This document shows, one piece after another, positions 12,291 to 22,590 of a stretch of 64,000 nucleotides of DNA. The notes under the pieces were generated by a model that ran no database searches, was not told the DNA's origin, and worked only from the letters and a program-made list of their open reading frames with translations. The DNA comes from Paguma larvata (taxonomy: Eukaryota; Chordata; Mammalia; Carnivora; Viverridae). Both the position numbers and the translations under genes were made by a program. The number at the start of each line of letters is the position of its first letter. Position 1 is the stretch's first letter. The stretch lies in assembly GCA_030068075.1 (NCBI GenBank), contig CM057835.1, forward strand, positions 41,894,215 through 41,958,214, written 5' to 3'.

Positions 12291-13687
12291 ATCTTTCAGT
12301 ACATTCCGTAAGGCCATGTCAAAGTCACAGACTGCTTTAGGCATCTATTTTTTTTTCATCTGATCATTGGTGAATTCATCTATAATTCAAATAAAATTGC
12401 AAGATATTATCTTGCAAGTATTTAGTTAGAAATATCTAAGGAAAATATTCAAATAATGAAACTATCTTAGCTATAGTTACGTGAGCCATGATGATTAGGT
12501 TCCTAAAAAGCATCACCTTTTTTATTCAATTTTAATTTCATGCAAAGGAAGAAAGAAAAGGAAAAGAAAGGAGTATAAAAGATAGAAAAAAAAGATGAAG
12601 GAAGTGACAGGGAGATAAAGAGAGAGGTAGGCAAGGGAAGAAGAATAACAGAAAGAAAATCAGAATAGGTTTTACAAATAAAGACTAAGAAAATCAGAAA
12701 CTGTAAAATAAAAACTTCTCAGGCATAGCTGAAATAAAAAGGAATATTCACTTGCAAAATTGCCACAGTAAAACCTTTTTGTGCAATGAGCAGGATATTA
12801 AAAGACGTTTCCCAAACAACAGTTATTTAGTATAATTAATTCTCCGATTCAATTTCTTTACATAAGGAAAACCTTGATATACATATGTAGTGTAAGAATA
12901 ATGATTTTTTTTCACGTGTAACTCTCACTTGGAAAGGCATATGCAGGATCCACTACCCAGCTACTGAAACAGCTAAAACTGACAGTATATTAAAAATAAC
13001 AACCAAACTGATGAAATAGCTGTCCAATACCACCACCATTGCCCCCATTAAAATAATTAGACCTATTACATTAAGGTATCATTTCTTTGTTAAATTCTTC
13101 CACTTTTTGCAGTCTTTTTCCTCTCCCCCTCTTTATCCTTCTTCATCATTAACCTCTTCAGGTGTGTAACCCTAACAGGATATGTCAAAATGGACACATT
13201 GAAGTGCAACTATGCCAGGTTTCTGAGAGGACCTATCTGACACAGCTAATCAGGAGGCTTTGGTCCATAGGCTGAGCAACACTTTATACCAGTCATTGGG
13301 CAGAAAGGAAATACTCTACTGAAAAGCTGTTTAAAATTATAGTGCATGATTGGTGGTTGATAAGAGAAGTTTGGCTCTTTTTTTTTCTTTTTTTTGTAAA
13401 TAAGAGCTGTTTTCCTTAGGTTGCAAGCTTTTTTACTAACCATTATTGAAGCATATGAAATGCCTTCCTATGTTGTAAAACTTTCTGTAGTAAATAAGTT
13501 AACTGACCTAACACAGTCATAGTAGTCCAGCTATATGACAAAGCAATCTGTAAATCTTAAGCAGTAACCAGAACCACAGCAACCCAACAGACTTCATCCC
13601 AAGTTATATGGGAACACACACAAAAATGTATATGGGATTTGTTCTCTTATATGTATACAGAGACACATGGAATATAAATACAGAATT
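12291..13687. other. No gene recognised; purine-rich tract
   Basis: Contains a purine-rich stretch at 12544-12662, of which 12544-12573 is uninterrupted purine (AAAGGAAGAAAGAAAAGG and on). The remainder is AT-rich with no recognised element. Confidence 0.5.
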
Positions 13688-13702
13688 AAAAATGACAAAC
13701 AG

Positions 13703-13891
13703 GGGCGCCTGGGTGGCTCAGTCGGTTGAGCGTCCGACTTCGGCTCAGGTCATGATCTCACGGTCTGCGAGTTCGAGCCCCGCGTCAGGCTCTGTGCTTC
13801 GGATTCTGTGTCTCCCTCTCTCTCTGCCTCTCCCCCGCTCATGCTCTGTCTCTCTCTGTCTCAAAAATAAATAAACATCAAAAAAATTAAA
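13703..13891 (+). mobile_element. Young felid SINE with internal deletion
   Basis: The head is almost perfect consensus: GGGCGCCTGGGTGGCTCAG, then GTTCGAGCCCCGCGTCAGG. The exact target duplication AAAAATGACAAACAG is at 13688-13702 and 13892-13906. About 25 bp usually present between GGCTCTGTGCT and TCGGATTCTGTG (the CAGCTCAGAGCCTGGAGCC part) are missing. Low divergence and a perfect duplication make this one of the youngest insertions in the window. Confidence 0.97.
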
Positions 13892-13906
13892 AAAAATGAC
13901 AAACAG

Positions 13907-14645
13907 AAGATCTAATCTTTCTATAACTTGTGATATAACTTTTATAACTAGTGTTCGCTACATGTTTGACTTTGTAGACATGCTCTAGGACCCAATTACA
14001 TGGGATCTTTTACCAATACAATTGAAACCATGCTGGGGGTATTATTATCTACTATAGATAAATATTTCTTCTTCTATTAAGTCATTATCACATTTTGTAA
14101 AAAAAAGAAAAAAATAATAATAGTCATATTTTCAATGACAAATTAAGTTATTAGTGGAAGAAATAAAATATTTCAAGGATTTTTGGTTTAATGTTTGTGA
14201 CATTTGCCTGTTATTTTGGCTATCAAATTACAAGGCTAATACTCCACGGGGAACTTTCTAATTCCTCTGGGAAGAATGTTTGTAATTTGTATATCTGCTA
14301 CTATAAACAAAGAATGAGGCCTGATTTGGTTAGCCCAGATCATCCTACTAAATTTCCTTCAAGTGAGATAATTAAAAAAGAAGTGATAGTAATCCTGTTA
14401 GCCATCTTTTCGAATCCTAAATCAGACTGTATTTTAGAAATTAAGACTCATCAAAAAAATGCTGTAAATGTCATCATTATAAATATATTACCCAATCTAA
14501 ACAATGGGGCCTTTTTTGTTTGTTTTACACAAATAGTCTTACTCTTATGGCTATTATTAATTTAATAGTTTTAAAAACCTATACAATTAAGGTCAAGATT
14601 TTAGTGTTTCTTCCACGTGGGAAAAGAGTGAAAAATTCCTGGCTA
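13907..14645. other. No repeat recognised; 124-codon frame
   Basis: A plus-strand frame runs 14191-14565. Its translation is hydrophobic at the end and resembles no family I know. AT-rich frames of this length are expected by chance, so I do not call a gene. Confidence 0.4.
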
Positions 14646-14730
14646 TGAACCAGGAAGAAGATTCTCACTAGGAAGCAACCGTGTTGGTACTATGATCTTG
14701 GACTTCCCAACCTCCATAACCACAAGAACA
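14646..14730 (+). mobile_element. MaLR LTR 3' fragment (tentative)
   Basis: AGGAAGCAACCGTGTTGG, then ATGATCTTGGACTTCCCAAC and CCTCCATAACCACAAGAAC follow the 3' part of MST/MLT1-type MaLR LTRs. The fragment is short and diverged. Confidence 0.45.
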
Positions 14731-14769
14731 GAAGCAGACCTTCCAAATCCAGTTCTTGAACTGACATCA

Positions 14770-15655
14770 TCAAGATGACAATATAGGTCTTTCCTGACTT
14801 CAGTGTCCCTCACAAGAAGACCAACTAGCAACTACCCTAATAGACAAGCACTATTGGGAAAATCTGAGAACCCCAGGAGTGAGGCTGAAACGCCTCCTTA
14901 GGGCAGAGTCTGAGGAGTGCATTAAAAGGGTAAGAGGTGTGCTTTCACTCTTAACCAATTGACTCTCCCCTAGGCAGGCACGATGCCCACACTGAGAGGG
15001 ACTCGCTGGCGCTATGTTTCTCTCCAAAGAGAGTTCGCAGTGGACATTCAGCTTCCCCAACAAAGTCAAATGCTTCCCAGGACGCACACTTGGGTCTCCT
15101 TTCATTGGCATCAGTGGGGGAATCTGTGGGGCTTGACAAATGGGGATCAGACAGAAACAAAGATGGAGTTTGGGCTTATAGAAACCAGTTCTAAGATCTT
15201 GGAAGACTGCATTCTTACTAGCAGTGATGCCTAAGCAGAGATACTAGACACTGGCTCTGCCCATCTGCAGAACCAAGCCAGTAGCCCCTTCTGGCCAGGG
15301 AGCTTGGATGGCAATTCTGTCTTATTTGGGCCCCAAGCCAATGGGCCATGCGGGCCATAGGTCTGATTCTATGGGCATGGCTGGGCAGAGAAAATAAATC
15401 GGCAGCCCCTCCTAATTGCTAGGCCTTGCCTCCAGTCCCATCTGACCAGGAAGTCTGGTCAGAGAACCCAAGCAACCATAGAGCCCATTATATGGACTTG
15501 TTTAAGCAGTAAGCCAAGTCACCAACACTGTTTGACTGTTGAGTATAGCTTCTGGCCCTGCATAACTAGGAATCTTGAACAGTGACCCAGATAGTCTTTG
15601 AGCCTAGACTACAGTACCACTCAACTATGGATAGAACCTTCCAGCTGGGATATAA
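14770..15655 (+). mobile_element. L1 5' UTR-like sequence (old L1)
   Basis: GGGAAAATCTGAGAACCCC, GAGTGAGGCTGAAACGCC, then GCATTAAAAGGGTAAGAGG and CCAATTGACTCTCCCC recall the 5' region of old mammalian L1 families. It is GC-richer than its flanks, with degenerate internal repeats such as TCTGACCAGGAAGTCTGGTC. It abuts L1 ORF2 sequence at 15656, so it is probably the 5' part of the same, internally deleted element. Confidence 0.5.
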
Positions 15656-15958
15656 GAATAGGTCAGCATACATAAATCAATAAATTTGATACATCACATT
15701 AATAGAATAAAGATAACAATTATTTCAATAGATGCAGAAAAAAGCATCAATTAATGGTAAAAACGCCCAACAAACTAGGTATAGAAAGAATGGAACTCAA
15801 CGTAATAAAGACCATATATCCCAAGCCCACAGCTAACATCATATCAACTTTCACAGGTTGGAAAATCTTCCTTCAAACTTGGGAATAAGACAAGGATGCA
15901 CACTTCAATCACTTTTATTCAACAGAGTATTGGAAGTCCTATCTGGAGCAATCAAGCA

Positions 15959-16022
15959 ATAACTAACTAACTAACTAAATAAATAAATAAAGTAAATAGG
16001 TAAGTAAGTAAGTAAGTAAATC
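15959..16022. repeat. Tetranucleotide microsatellite cluster in L1
   Basis: Runs of CTAA, AAAT and GTAA units (AACTAACTAACTAAATAAAT and on; GTAAGTAAGTAAGTAA) interrupt the L1 ORF2 sequence. Confidence 0.85.
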
Positions 16023-17579
16023 AATAAAATCCAAACTGAACAGGAAGAGGTAAAATGGCCTCTGAAGATGAAATGTTCTTATATATAAAACATCCTAAAG
16101 CACACACACACACAAAACTGTTAGAATTAATAAATTCAGTAAAGTTGCAGGATGCAAAATCAACGTAAAAATTCAGGATTTCTATACACTAACAACAAAC
16201 CCTCTGAAAAAGAAATGGAAACAATTCCATTTACAACAGCATTAAAAACAACAAAATACTTAGTATAAGTTTATCTAAGAAGTGGAAAGATTTGTAACTG
16301 AAAACTTTGAGATATTGAAAAGAAATTGAAGACACAAATAAATGAAAATGTTCATGGATCACACTAATTAATATATTAAACTGTCCATACTACCCAAAGC
16401 CATCAATAGGTTCAGTACAAGATTCCGATGGCATTTTTTTTAAAGAAATAGAACAAATGTTCCTATAATTTGTAGGGAACCACAGAATTGCCTAAACAAC
16501 CTTGATAGAGAACAGCTGGGGGCATCATATTTCCTGTTTTAAACTATATTATAAAGATAGAGTAATCAAAACAGTATGGCAACATAAAAACAGACACATG
16601 GACCAATGGAATAGAACTGAGAGCCCACAAATAAACTTGTGCAAATATGACCAACTAATATTTAGCAATGGAGCCAAGAATGCTTAAGGTGGAAGAGGTA
16701 ATTTCTTCAATAAATGGCCTTGTGAAACTGGATATCCACAGTTTCTGGAAAATAATGAAACTGGACCCTTATCTTACACCACTCACTAAAATGAACTAAA
16801 TGAATTAAAGACTTGAATGCAAGGCCTGAAACTATAAAACCCCTCAAAGAAAACACAGGGGGAAATCTCCTTCACGTCTTGGCAATGATTTTTTGGGTGT
16901 ATGACATCAAAAGCGCAAGTTACAGAAGCAACAATAAACAAGTGGGACTACATCAAACTAAAAAGCTTCTGTACAGAAAACAAAACCAAAAGGCACCCCA
17001 TGGAATGAGAGAAAGTATTTACAAATCACATATCTGATAAGAGGTTAACATTGAAAATATATAAGGATCTCATAAGATCCAGTAGCAAAGAAAACCCCAA
17101 ATCATCTGATTAAAAAAATCAGCAGAAGACCTGAATAAATATTTTCCAAAGAAGATATACAAATGATGAATAGGTACATGAAAAAGTGCTCAACATCGCT
17201 AATCATTAGGGAAATGCAAATCAAAACCACGATGAGATATCATCTCATAACTGTTAGAATGGTTGTTATCAAAAAGATAAGAGATAACAAATACTGATTA
17301 AAATGTAGAGAAAAGGGAACCTTTGTACACAGTTGTATAGCAATTGATAAACTGACACAGCAACTGTAGAAAACACTATGGAGAGTCCTCAAAAAATTAA
17401 AAATAGAACTATCTGTATGACATGGCAAGTCTACTCCTGAGTACATACACAAAGGAAAGTAAATTAGAATCTTGTCTTATACCTGCATTCCCATTTTATT
17501 GCAGCATTATTTACAATAGCCAGGACATGAGATTGACCTAAATGTCTGTCAACAGATAAATGGATAAAATACAATATGA

Positions 17580-17580
<1 letters not shown>

Positions 17581-17615
<35 letters not shown>
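17581..17615. repeat. (CA)n microsatellite
   Basis: About 17 uninterrupted CA units, inside the L1 copy at the point where intact L1s read GTATATATACACAATGG. Confidence 0.98.
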
Positions 17616-17617
<2 letters not shown>

Positions 17618-18284
17618 GAATATTATTCAGCCATGAAAATGAAGGAAATCCTCTCACTTACCACAGCATAGTTAAAACTTGAGGGCATTATGCTAAGTGA
17701 AATAAGTCAGACATAGAAGGACAAATATATTGTGTGACTCATACATCTCATCTAACAAAACTGAAGTCATAGAAACAAAGAGGAGATTGGCAGTTGCCAG
17801 GAGTGGGGATCAGACTAGGGGGAATGGATTTAGGTGGTCAAAGTGTATATTATTCCAATTATAAGATGAATAAGTTCTGGAGAAGTAGAGTAGAGCATAG
17901 TAACTATAATTAAAATACTGTATTGTACATTTGATAGTTGCTAAGGGAGTAAATCTTTAAAAAGTTCTTACCACATACATAGAAATATGGTAACTTTTTG
18001 AGGTGAAAGATGTGTTAACTAAGCTATTGTGGTAATCATTTTGCAAAACATATGTATATCAACTTATCACTGTATATGGTAAGCTTACACAATGTTGAAT
18101 GTCAATTGTATCTTAATAAGCTGGAAAAAATCTTTTAAAAAGACAAGATTCCTAAGATAGAAGCAATGCATACCTAAGAACAAATGCATACAATTCTGAT
18201 TTTATTTCCATGAGTTTTAAAGACTTTTCTAACCATTATATTCTCTAGGATCTAAGTAGAAACCTTTTTAAAGCTTTGAGAAGA

Positions 18285-18482
18285 GGGGCACCTGGGTGGC
18301 TCTGACTCCTCTGACTCCTGATTTCGGCTCAGGTCATGATCTCATATTTCGTGGGTTCCAGCCCTGCGTGGGGCTCTGCACTGACAGCTCAGAGCCTCCT
18401 TGGGATTCTGTCTCCCTCTCTCTCTGTCTCTCCCACCATCCCTCAAAAATAAATAATAAATAAACAACAACAAAAAAAAAAC
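18285..18482 (+). mobile_element. Carnivore SINE, rearranged head
   Basis: GGGGCACCTGGGTGGC is followed directly by a duplicated CTCTGACTCCTCTGACTCCTG instead of the normal A-box segment. The rest (GATTTCGGCTCAGGTCATGA onwards, A-tail AAATAATAAATAAACAAC) is normal. The flanks CTTTGAGAA and CTTTAAGAA look like the target duplication. Confidence 0.93.
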
Positions 18483-18587
18483 CTTTAAGAACAAAAGCAT
18501 ACAAGATTTCAAGTAAACATTGGCACTTTAGTGATTTGAAATAGTTTTTGGCAAAAATTTAAAAAAAAAAGTTTCATTCTTTTGTAT

Positions 18588-18900
18588 GTTGGAGAGTATT
18601 ATGTTAAGTGAAATAAGTCAGTCAGAAAAAGACAGATACCATATGTTTCCACGAATAGGTGGACTTTGTGAGACTAAGCAAAAACCAGGGGGAGGGGAAG
18701 AGGGGAAAGGAAAAACAGACTCAGAGAGGGAGGGAGATAAAACATAAGAGACTCTCAAAGACTAAGAACAAACTGAGGGTGAGGGGGGTGAGGGGATGAC
18801 GGGCATTAAAGAGAGCACACTTTGGGATGAACACTGGGTGTTATATGTAAACCAATTTGAAAATAAACTATTATATATATATATATATATAAAAAAAAAA
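18588..18900 (+). mobile_element. Young 5'-truncated L1, 3' UTR only
   Basis: Starts in GAGAGTATTATGTTAAGTG, has the carnivore L1 3' UTR (GAGACTCTCAAAGACTAAG; GAACACTGGGTGTTATATG; ACCAATTTGAAAATAAAC), then an (AT)n run at 18871-18890 and ten or more As. Severe 5' truncation is typical of L1 retrotransposition. Confidence 0.85.
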
Positions 18901-18901
18901 A

Positions 18902-19115
18902 GGCGGACACATGGGTGGCTCAGTCGGTTAAGTGACCAACTTCGGCTCAGGTCATGGCCTCACAGTTTGTGGATTCCAGCCTGGCGTAGGGCTCTGTGCT
19001 GACAGCTTGGAGCCTGGAACCTGCTTCTGATTCTGTGTCTCCCTCTCTCTCTGCCCCTCCTTAACTTGTGCTCTCTCTCTCTCTCTCTCTCAAAAATAAA
19101 CATTAGAAAAAAAAT
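18902..19115 (+). mobile_element. Carnivore SINE in an L1 poly-A tail
   Basis: Begins GGCGGACACATGGGTGGC directly after the L1 A-run and ends CAAAAATAAACATTAG with A/T-rich tail. A-rich tails are favoured targets of the L1 endonuclease, so the arrangement is a nested, later insertion. Confidence 0.95.
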
Positions 19116-20005
19116 TTTTTTAATAAAATAAAATTGTTTTTTGTCCAAAAGACTTTAAGTGGTAATTTAAAAGAGTCTTTAAACTTTAATAGTTTCATCT
19201 AGGCATTGAATCTTAATAGTTTATCAAGATCCTGGTTGGTTTCCTGAACTTTTCAATTTCCCTGGCTTATCTGGCATATCCCTTATACCAGGAGAAATAG
19301 CTTAGGGTTCTATGTGGTGGGCTGCTCCAAAAGACTGTGCCTTAGAAAAAGGAAATGGAAACAGCTTCTGGGCGCAGATCTATAGACCCGACTATCCTTT
19401 GTTTCCAATCAGTTAGTGAAAATGTATGTTTTAATAGGTTCCTTCAAATAGTCTTGAAATAACTTTTATGTGGCTTCCACAGTTTTAAAAGTCTTCTTTT
19501 TCTGAACTTTTCATTAAAATGCAGTTAAGTGGAGCAAATTTTAGAAAATTTTCTGGAAAACAGGAATTACCTCACCTCTCTGATAGGTTGCCAACTGAAA
19601 TTAAAAGTTAAAAGTTAATTCTCTTATATCTCTGATAGGTTGCAAACAATCACCATGTGAAACAAAACAAAACAAAACAAAACAAAAAAGTAGGCTAATA
19701 CATAAAAGCATTTATTTTTGAAGTTATTTTAAATTGTTAGATATTTTATTTAGAAATAGCTCTATTATTTCAAGTTTTCCTTTGATTTTTCTTTGTGATT
19801 CAGGAAAGTAAAACACAATCGTTAGATTTTCTGCTCCAAAAACAGAAATTTAGGCTCCATAACTAATTTTCAGCGAATACAGTTCATGTTAATACCCAAT
19901 TATTACAGTAAGGGAAGGATTCTCAGTGCTCATATGAATGCATGAGAGAAAGGAATATATTCCCCTCGGCAGTAAAGTAAGATCTCCATCTTAGTCAGGT
20001 CAGGC
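19116..20005. other. No gene recognised; (AAAAC)n tract
   Basis: Contains a pure (AAAAC) repeat at about 19660-19688 and a locally repeated phrase, TCTCTGATAGGTTGC (near 19578) and TCTCTGATAGGTTGC (near 19630), 52 bp apart. No coding signal. Confidence 0.55.
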
Positions 20006-20060
20006 CTGAACTCCATATGTTGCAGAAAGCATATTTACTTAAAGAATTTTTGAGTCACCA
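20006..20060 (+). repeat. 55-bp direct repeat, copy 1
   Basis: Runs from CTGAACTCCATATGTTGCAG to TTTTTGAGTCACCA. It matches 20807-20861 at 53 of 55 positions; both differences are T/C. Its right edge runs straight into the truncated MaLR LTR at ACCATAGACTGG. Confidence 0.95.
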
Positions 20061-20400
20061 TAGACTGGATGGTTTATACAAGAGAAATTTATTTCGCATA
20101 GTTCTGGAAACTGGCAAGTTCAAGATCAAGTCACCAGCAGATCCAGCCTCAGATGCAAGCCTGCTTTCTGGTTCATAAACAGCTGTCTTCTCACTGTAAC
20201 TTCACATGACAAAAGAGATGAAGGAGCTCTTTGGGGGTATTGATCATAAGGGCACTAATCCCATTCACGAGAGCTCCACACTCATGACCTAAATCCCTCC
20301 CAACTGACAGCCCCAACTCCAGCTACCATTATACTGGGGATTGGGTTTCAACATATAGATTTGGGGGAGGTGAGGTGGCACAGACCTCCATTCTATAGCA
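20057..20400 (-). mobile_element. MaLR LTR (MST/THE1-like), 3' truncated
   Basis: On the minus strand it begins TGCTATAGAATGGAGGTC at 20400 and continues with ATATGTTGAAACCCAATCC. In plus orientation GGCACTAATCCCATTCACG, TTCATAAACAGCTGTCTTC and ATAGTTCTGGAAACTGGC are signature blocks. The 3' end is cut at about 20057, where the 55-bp repeat begins. Non-autonomous ERVL-type element, no coding. Confidence 0.85.
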
Positions 20401-20594
20401 GTCTGACTCTGGACTAGCATAGTCATGGTAGACCTAAGACTTTTTAAAGAAGTGCAGCAAGTTCTCCATTTCAATAATTCCTAGAAAATTGTGGGGTGAG
20501 GAAAGGAGTGGAGTGTGCTTTCATTATACATACAGCTTTGGAAACAGCACCTAGTAACTCAAGGCACAAGAATATTTTATTGCATATAATTCCC

Positions 20595-20715
20595 CTATCC
20601 ATTCATTCATTTACCATTCTTCCATGTACCAGGCATTATGCAAATAATGGAATACAAAAAAAGAATAAAATACTGCTTCATCCTCAAAACCATTATCTAG
20701 TAATCTAAGAAACAA
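20595..20715 (-). mobile_element. L2/MIR-type tail fragment
   Basis: ATTCATTCATTTACCATTC, then CATGTACCAGGCATTATGC and CTTCATCCTCAAAACC match the complement of the tail shared by L2 and MIR. Confidence 0.5.
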
Positions 20716-20806
20716 ATTATACTGAGTTAAATGAACTATTAAAATTCAATATAATCACAATAAATTTTAAAAGTGTTCTTTTTATCCTCTGCCCCATAGC
20801 TTAAAA

Positions 20807-20861
20807 CTGAACTCCATATGCTGCAGAAAGCATATTTACTTAAAGAATCTTTGAGTCACCA
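20807..20861 (+). repeat. 55-bp direct repeat, copy 2
   Basis: Partner of 20006-20060, in the same orientation, offset 801 bp. The flanks differ on both sides (upstream TAGCTTAAAA; downstream AGTGACTTATCC), so this is a short dispersed duplication, not a tandem array. Confidence 0.95.
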
Positions 20862-21268
20862 AGTGACTTATCCACATGTCAAAATAAAATAACGATGCCA
20901 AAACTAAAACAAAACCTATTGGAGATGGAGTTCGTTTATCTAACTAATATTATTGAGATTATTTATTTGCCTTAATTAGCTGTCTATGAGACAGTAATGC
21001 TAAAATCATACTTTAAGTAACAGTTAAATCTCTTCTCAAAAAGATTATAAGTGTCCACAGGGTAAAATAATTCAATGTACTAGCTAATTTTCATAGCTTC
21101 TAAAGGTGATGTATGTCAAGCAATATGAATTTGAAGGCATTTATTTAACTATATGAATATCATAACATTAGATATGATGGTAGATGCAAAGATAAATAAA
21201 GCATAATCTCTTCATCTGGTAGGTTTACTTAATAAACAAGCTTTTAAAACTTGAATAATAATTGAACC
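20862..21268. other. No gene or repeat recognised
   Basis: AT-rich filler between the 55-bp repeat and the inverted SINE pair. Confidence 0.45.
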
Positions 21269-21468
21269 TTTTTTTTTAATGTTTACTTATTTTTGAGAGA
21301 GACAGAGACAGAGTGTGAGTGGGGGAAGAGCAGAGAGAGAGGGAGACACAGAATCTGAAGCAGCTCCAGGCTCTGAGCTGTCAGCACAGAGCCTGATGTG
21401 GGGCTCAAACCCATGTCATGACCTGAGCCAAAGTCAGACGTTCAACCAACTAAGCCACCCAGGCACCC
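21269..21468 (-). mobile_element. Carnivore SINE, left arm of inverted pair
   Basis: T-tail, then TTTACTTATTTTTGAGAGAG at the left and CCACCCAGGCACCC at the right. Only about 35 bp separate it from an opposite copy at 21504. The B-box complement GGGGCTCAAACCC is recognisable. Confidence 0.96.
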
Positions 21469-21503
21469 TGAATGGAACACTTTTTGAAAAATCAAGTATT
21501 TCT

Positions 21504-21730
21504 GGGGTGCCTGGATGGCTCATTTGGTTAAGCCTCTGACTCTTGGTTTCAGGTCAGGTCATGATCTCACGGTTCAGGAATTTGAGCCCCACATGGAACT
21601 CCATACTGACAGCATAGAGCCTGCTTGAGATTCTCTTTCTTTCCCTCTCTCTCTGCATCTCCCCCCCATTCTCTCTCTCTCTCTGTTTCCCTCTCTCAAA
21701 ATAAATGAATAAACTTTTTTTTTTTTAAAG
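21504..21730 (+). mobile_element. Carnivore SINE, right arm of inverted pair
   Basis: GGGGTGCCTGGATGGCTC with GACTCTTGGTTTCAGGTC places it in the older pan-carnivore subtype (CTCTTG insert). A-tail followed by a T-run. The target duplication TCAAGTATTTCT (21492-21503) and TCACGTATTTCT (21731-21742) has one mismatch. Confidence 0.96.
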
Positions 21731-21814
21731 TCACGTATTTCTGAGAATATGTCCTTGGAACCCTCAGGTTTCTAGATACTCTAGGTTGAGGGAAACTAAG
21801 ACCCTCTAGAATAT

Positions 21815-21945
21815 AGAGGCAGTGCAATGTATTAGAAAAGAGTAGTTCTAGCCTAGGCAGTGGTAATTATTACTGAGACTCTCAGGAAAACTCTGAATCT
21901 TACATTTTCTCTATGTAAAACAGGACTATTTTCTACCTAATTTAA
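21815..21945 (+). mobile_element. MIR fragment
   Basis: GGCAGTGCAATGTATTAG and TTACATTTTCTCTATGTAAAA fit the 5' half and core of MIR, diverged. Confidence 0.5.
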
Positions 21946-21974
21946 CCTTCCAGATATTCATTTATTCCTCAAAG

Positions 21975-22055
21975 CAGGAAGATATTATACTCATTTCACA
22001 AATGTAGAAACTTAGGCATAGAGTATTTAAATGGCAAGCATAGTCACATATGTGG
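21975..22055 (-). mobile_element. MIR fragment
   Basis: GGAAGATATTATACTCATTT, then CACAAATGTAGAAACTTAGG and GGCAAGCATAGTCACATATG match the complement of the MIR core. It lies 30 bp from a plus-strand MIR piece. Confidence 0.55.
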
Positions 22056-22060
22056 TAAGT

Positions 22061-22079
22061 AAAAAAAAAAAAAAAAAAA
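22061..22079. repeat. Poly-A run
   Basis: Nineteen consecutive As. No retrotransposon ending here is recognisable on the left apart from the MIR piece. Confidence 0.97.
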
Positions 22080-22224
22080 GGCAATGCTTCTTGACAGTAA
22101 ATATTAAAGGACTTAAAACAACCTCTTCTTAAATCATAAAATGATAGAATTGTTATTATTAACCTTATTCCTCCTGCTGTTGGTTGGTATTGTATTTGGG
22201 AGAAGACCCATTTCATTTACTTTT

Positions 22225-22590
22225 GTGAATGTCTTTCCACGCCACCCACTAAGCTGCTATAACAAGAGATACCAAAATACAGTGACTAAAGAAGTTAATT
22301 TACTTCTCTCTCACTTAACAGCTCAGAGGCACATAGTCCAGGCCATAGAAACAAATCTGTCATCCTCAACATGTAGCCTCCATCTCAGATGCAAGTTCCT
22401 CTTTGTCTTAGCCATGGGAATGGAGAAAGGAATCAGGGGAGTATGTGACCAATTTATGTGTGTGAGACCAAATTTTTTAAGGGTTAAACTGAAGACTGGT
22501 AAACATAACCTCTGTTCGTATCCCATTGATACAATCGGCAACACTTGCACCATAGAAAGTTATAAAAGATACTGGAAAATATAATGTCTT
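22225..22590. mobile_element. Old interspersed repeat (MER/MaLR-like), unassigned
   Basis: GCTGCTATAACAAGAGATACC, CAGTGACTAAAGAAGTTAAT and CTCTCTCACTTAACAGCTC resemble an antisense LTR or MER element common in mammals. A plus-strand open frame of 147 codons (22141-22584) crosses it, the longest in the window. Since it lies in repeat sequence and matches no known protein, I treat it as chance. Confidence 0.45.

Larger units (their letters stand above)
15656..18140 (+). mobile_element. L1 ORF2 (second half) and 3' UTR, decayed
   Basis: The sequence follows L1 ORF2 from the reverse-transcriptase palm region (GGAACTCAACGTAATAAAG; GGGAATAAGACAAGGATGC) through the C-terminal part (AAAAACAGACACATGGACC; AAATCAAAACCACGATGAG; TTACAATAGCCAGGACATG) to the 3' UTR near 18140. 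Frameshifts and stops break it into frames of 60-75 codons at 16502, 16813 and others. The catalytic FADD stretch expected near 16060 reads as CTCTGAAGATGA, so the motif is lost. ORF1, the endonuclease and early RT are absent. It resembles an L1MA-like (Mesozoic to early Cenozoic) family and is inactive. Confidence 0.85.

Noticed and set aside
13702..13800. tRNA-like A and B boxes
   Set aside because: These belong to the tRNA-Lys-derived SINE head. The sequence does not fold as a complete tRNA with acceptor stem, so no tRNA gene is called here or at the other SINEs.
16502..17037. Two frames with protein-like content
   Set aside because: They are pieces of L1 ORF2 broken by stops and frameshifts, so part of the L1 relic and not host genes.
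22141..22584. Longest open frame (147 codons, plus)
   Set aside because: Overlaps an old interspersed repeat, matches no protein family, and a chance frame of this length is expected somewhere in 128 kb of both-strand AT-rich DNA.
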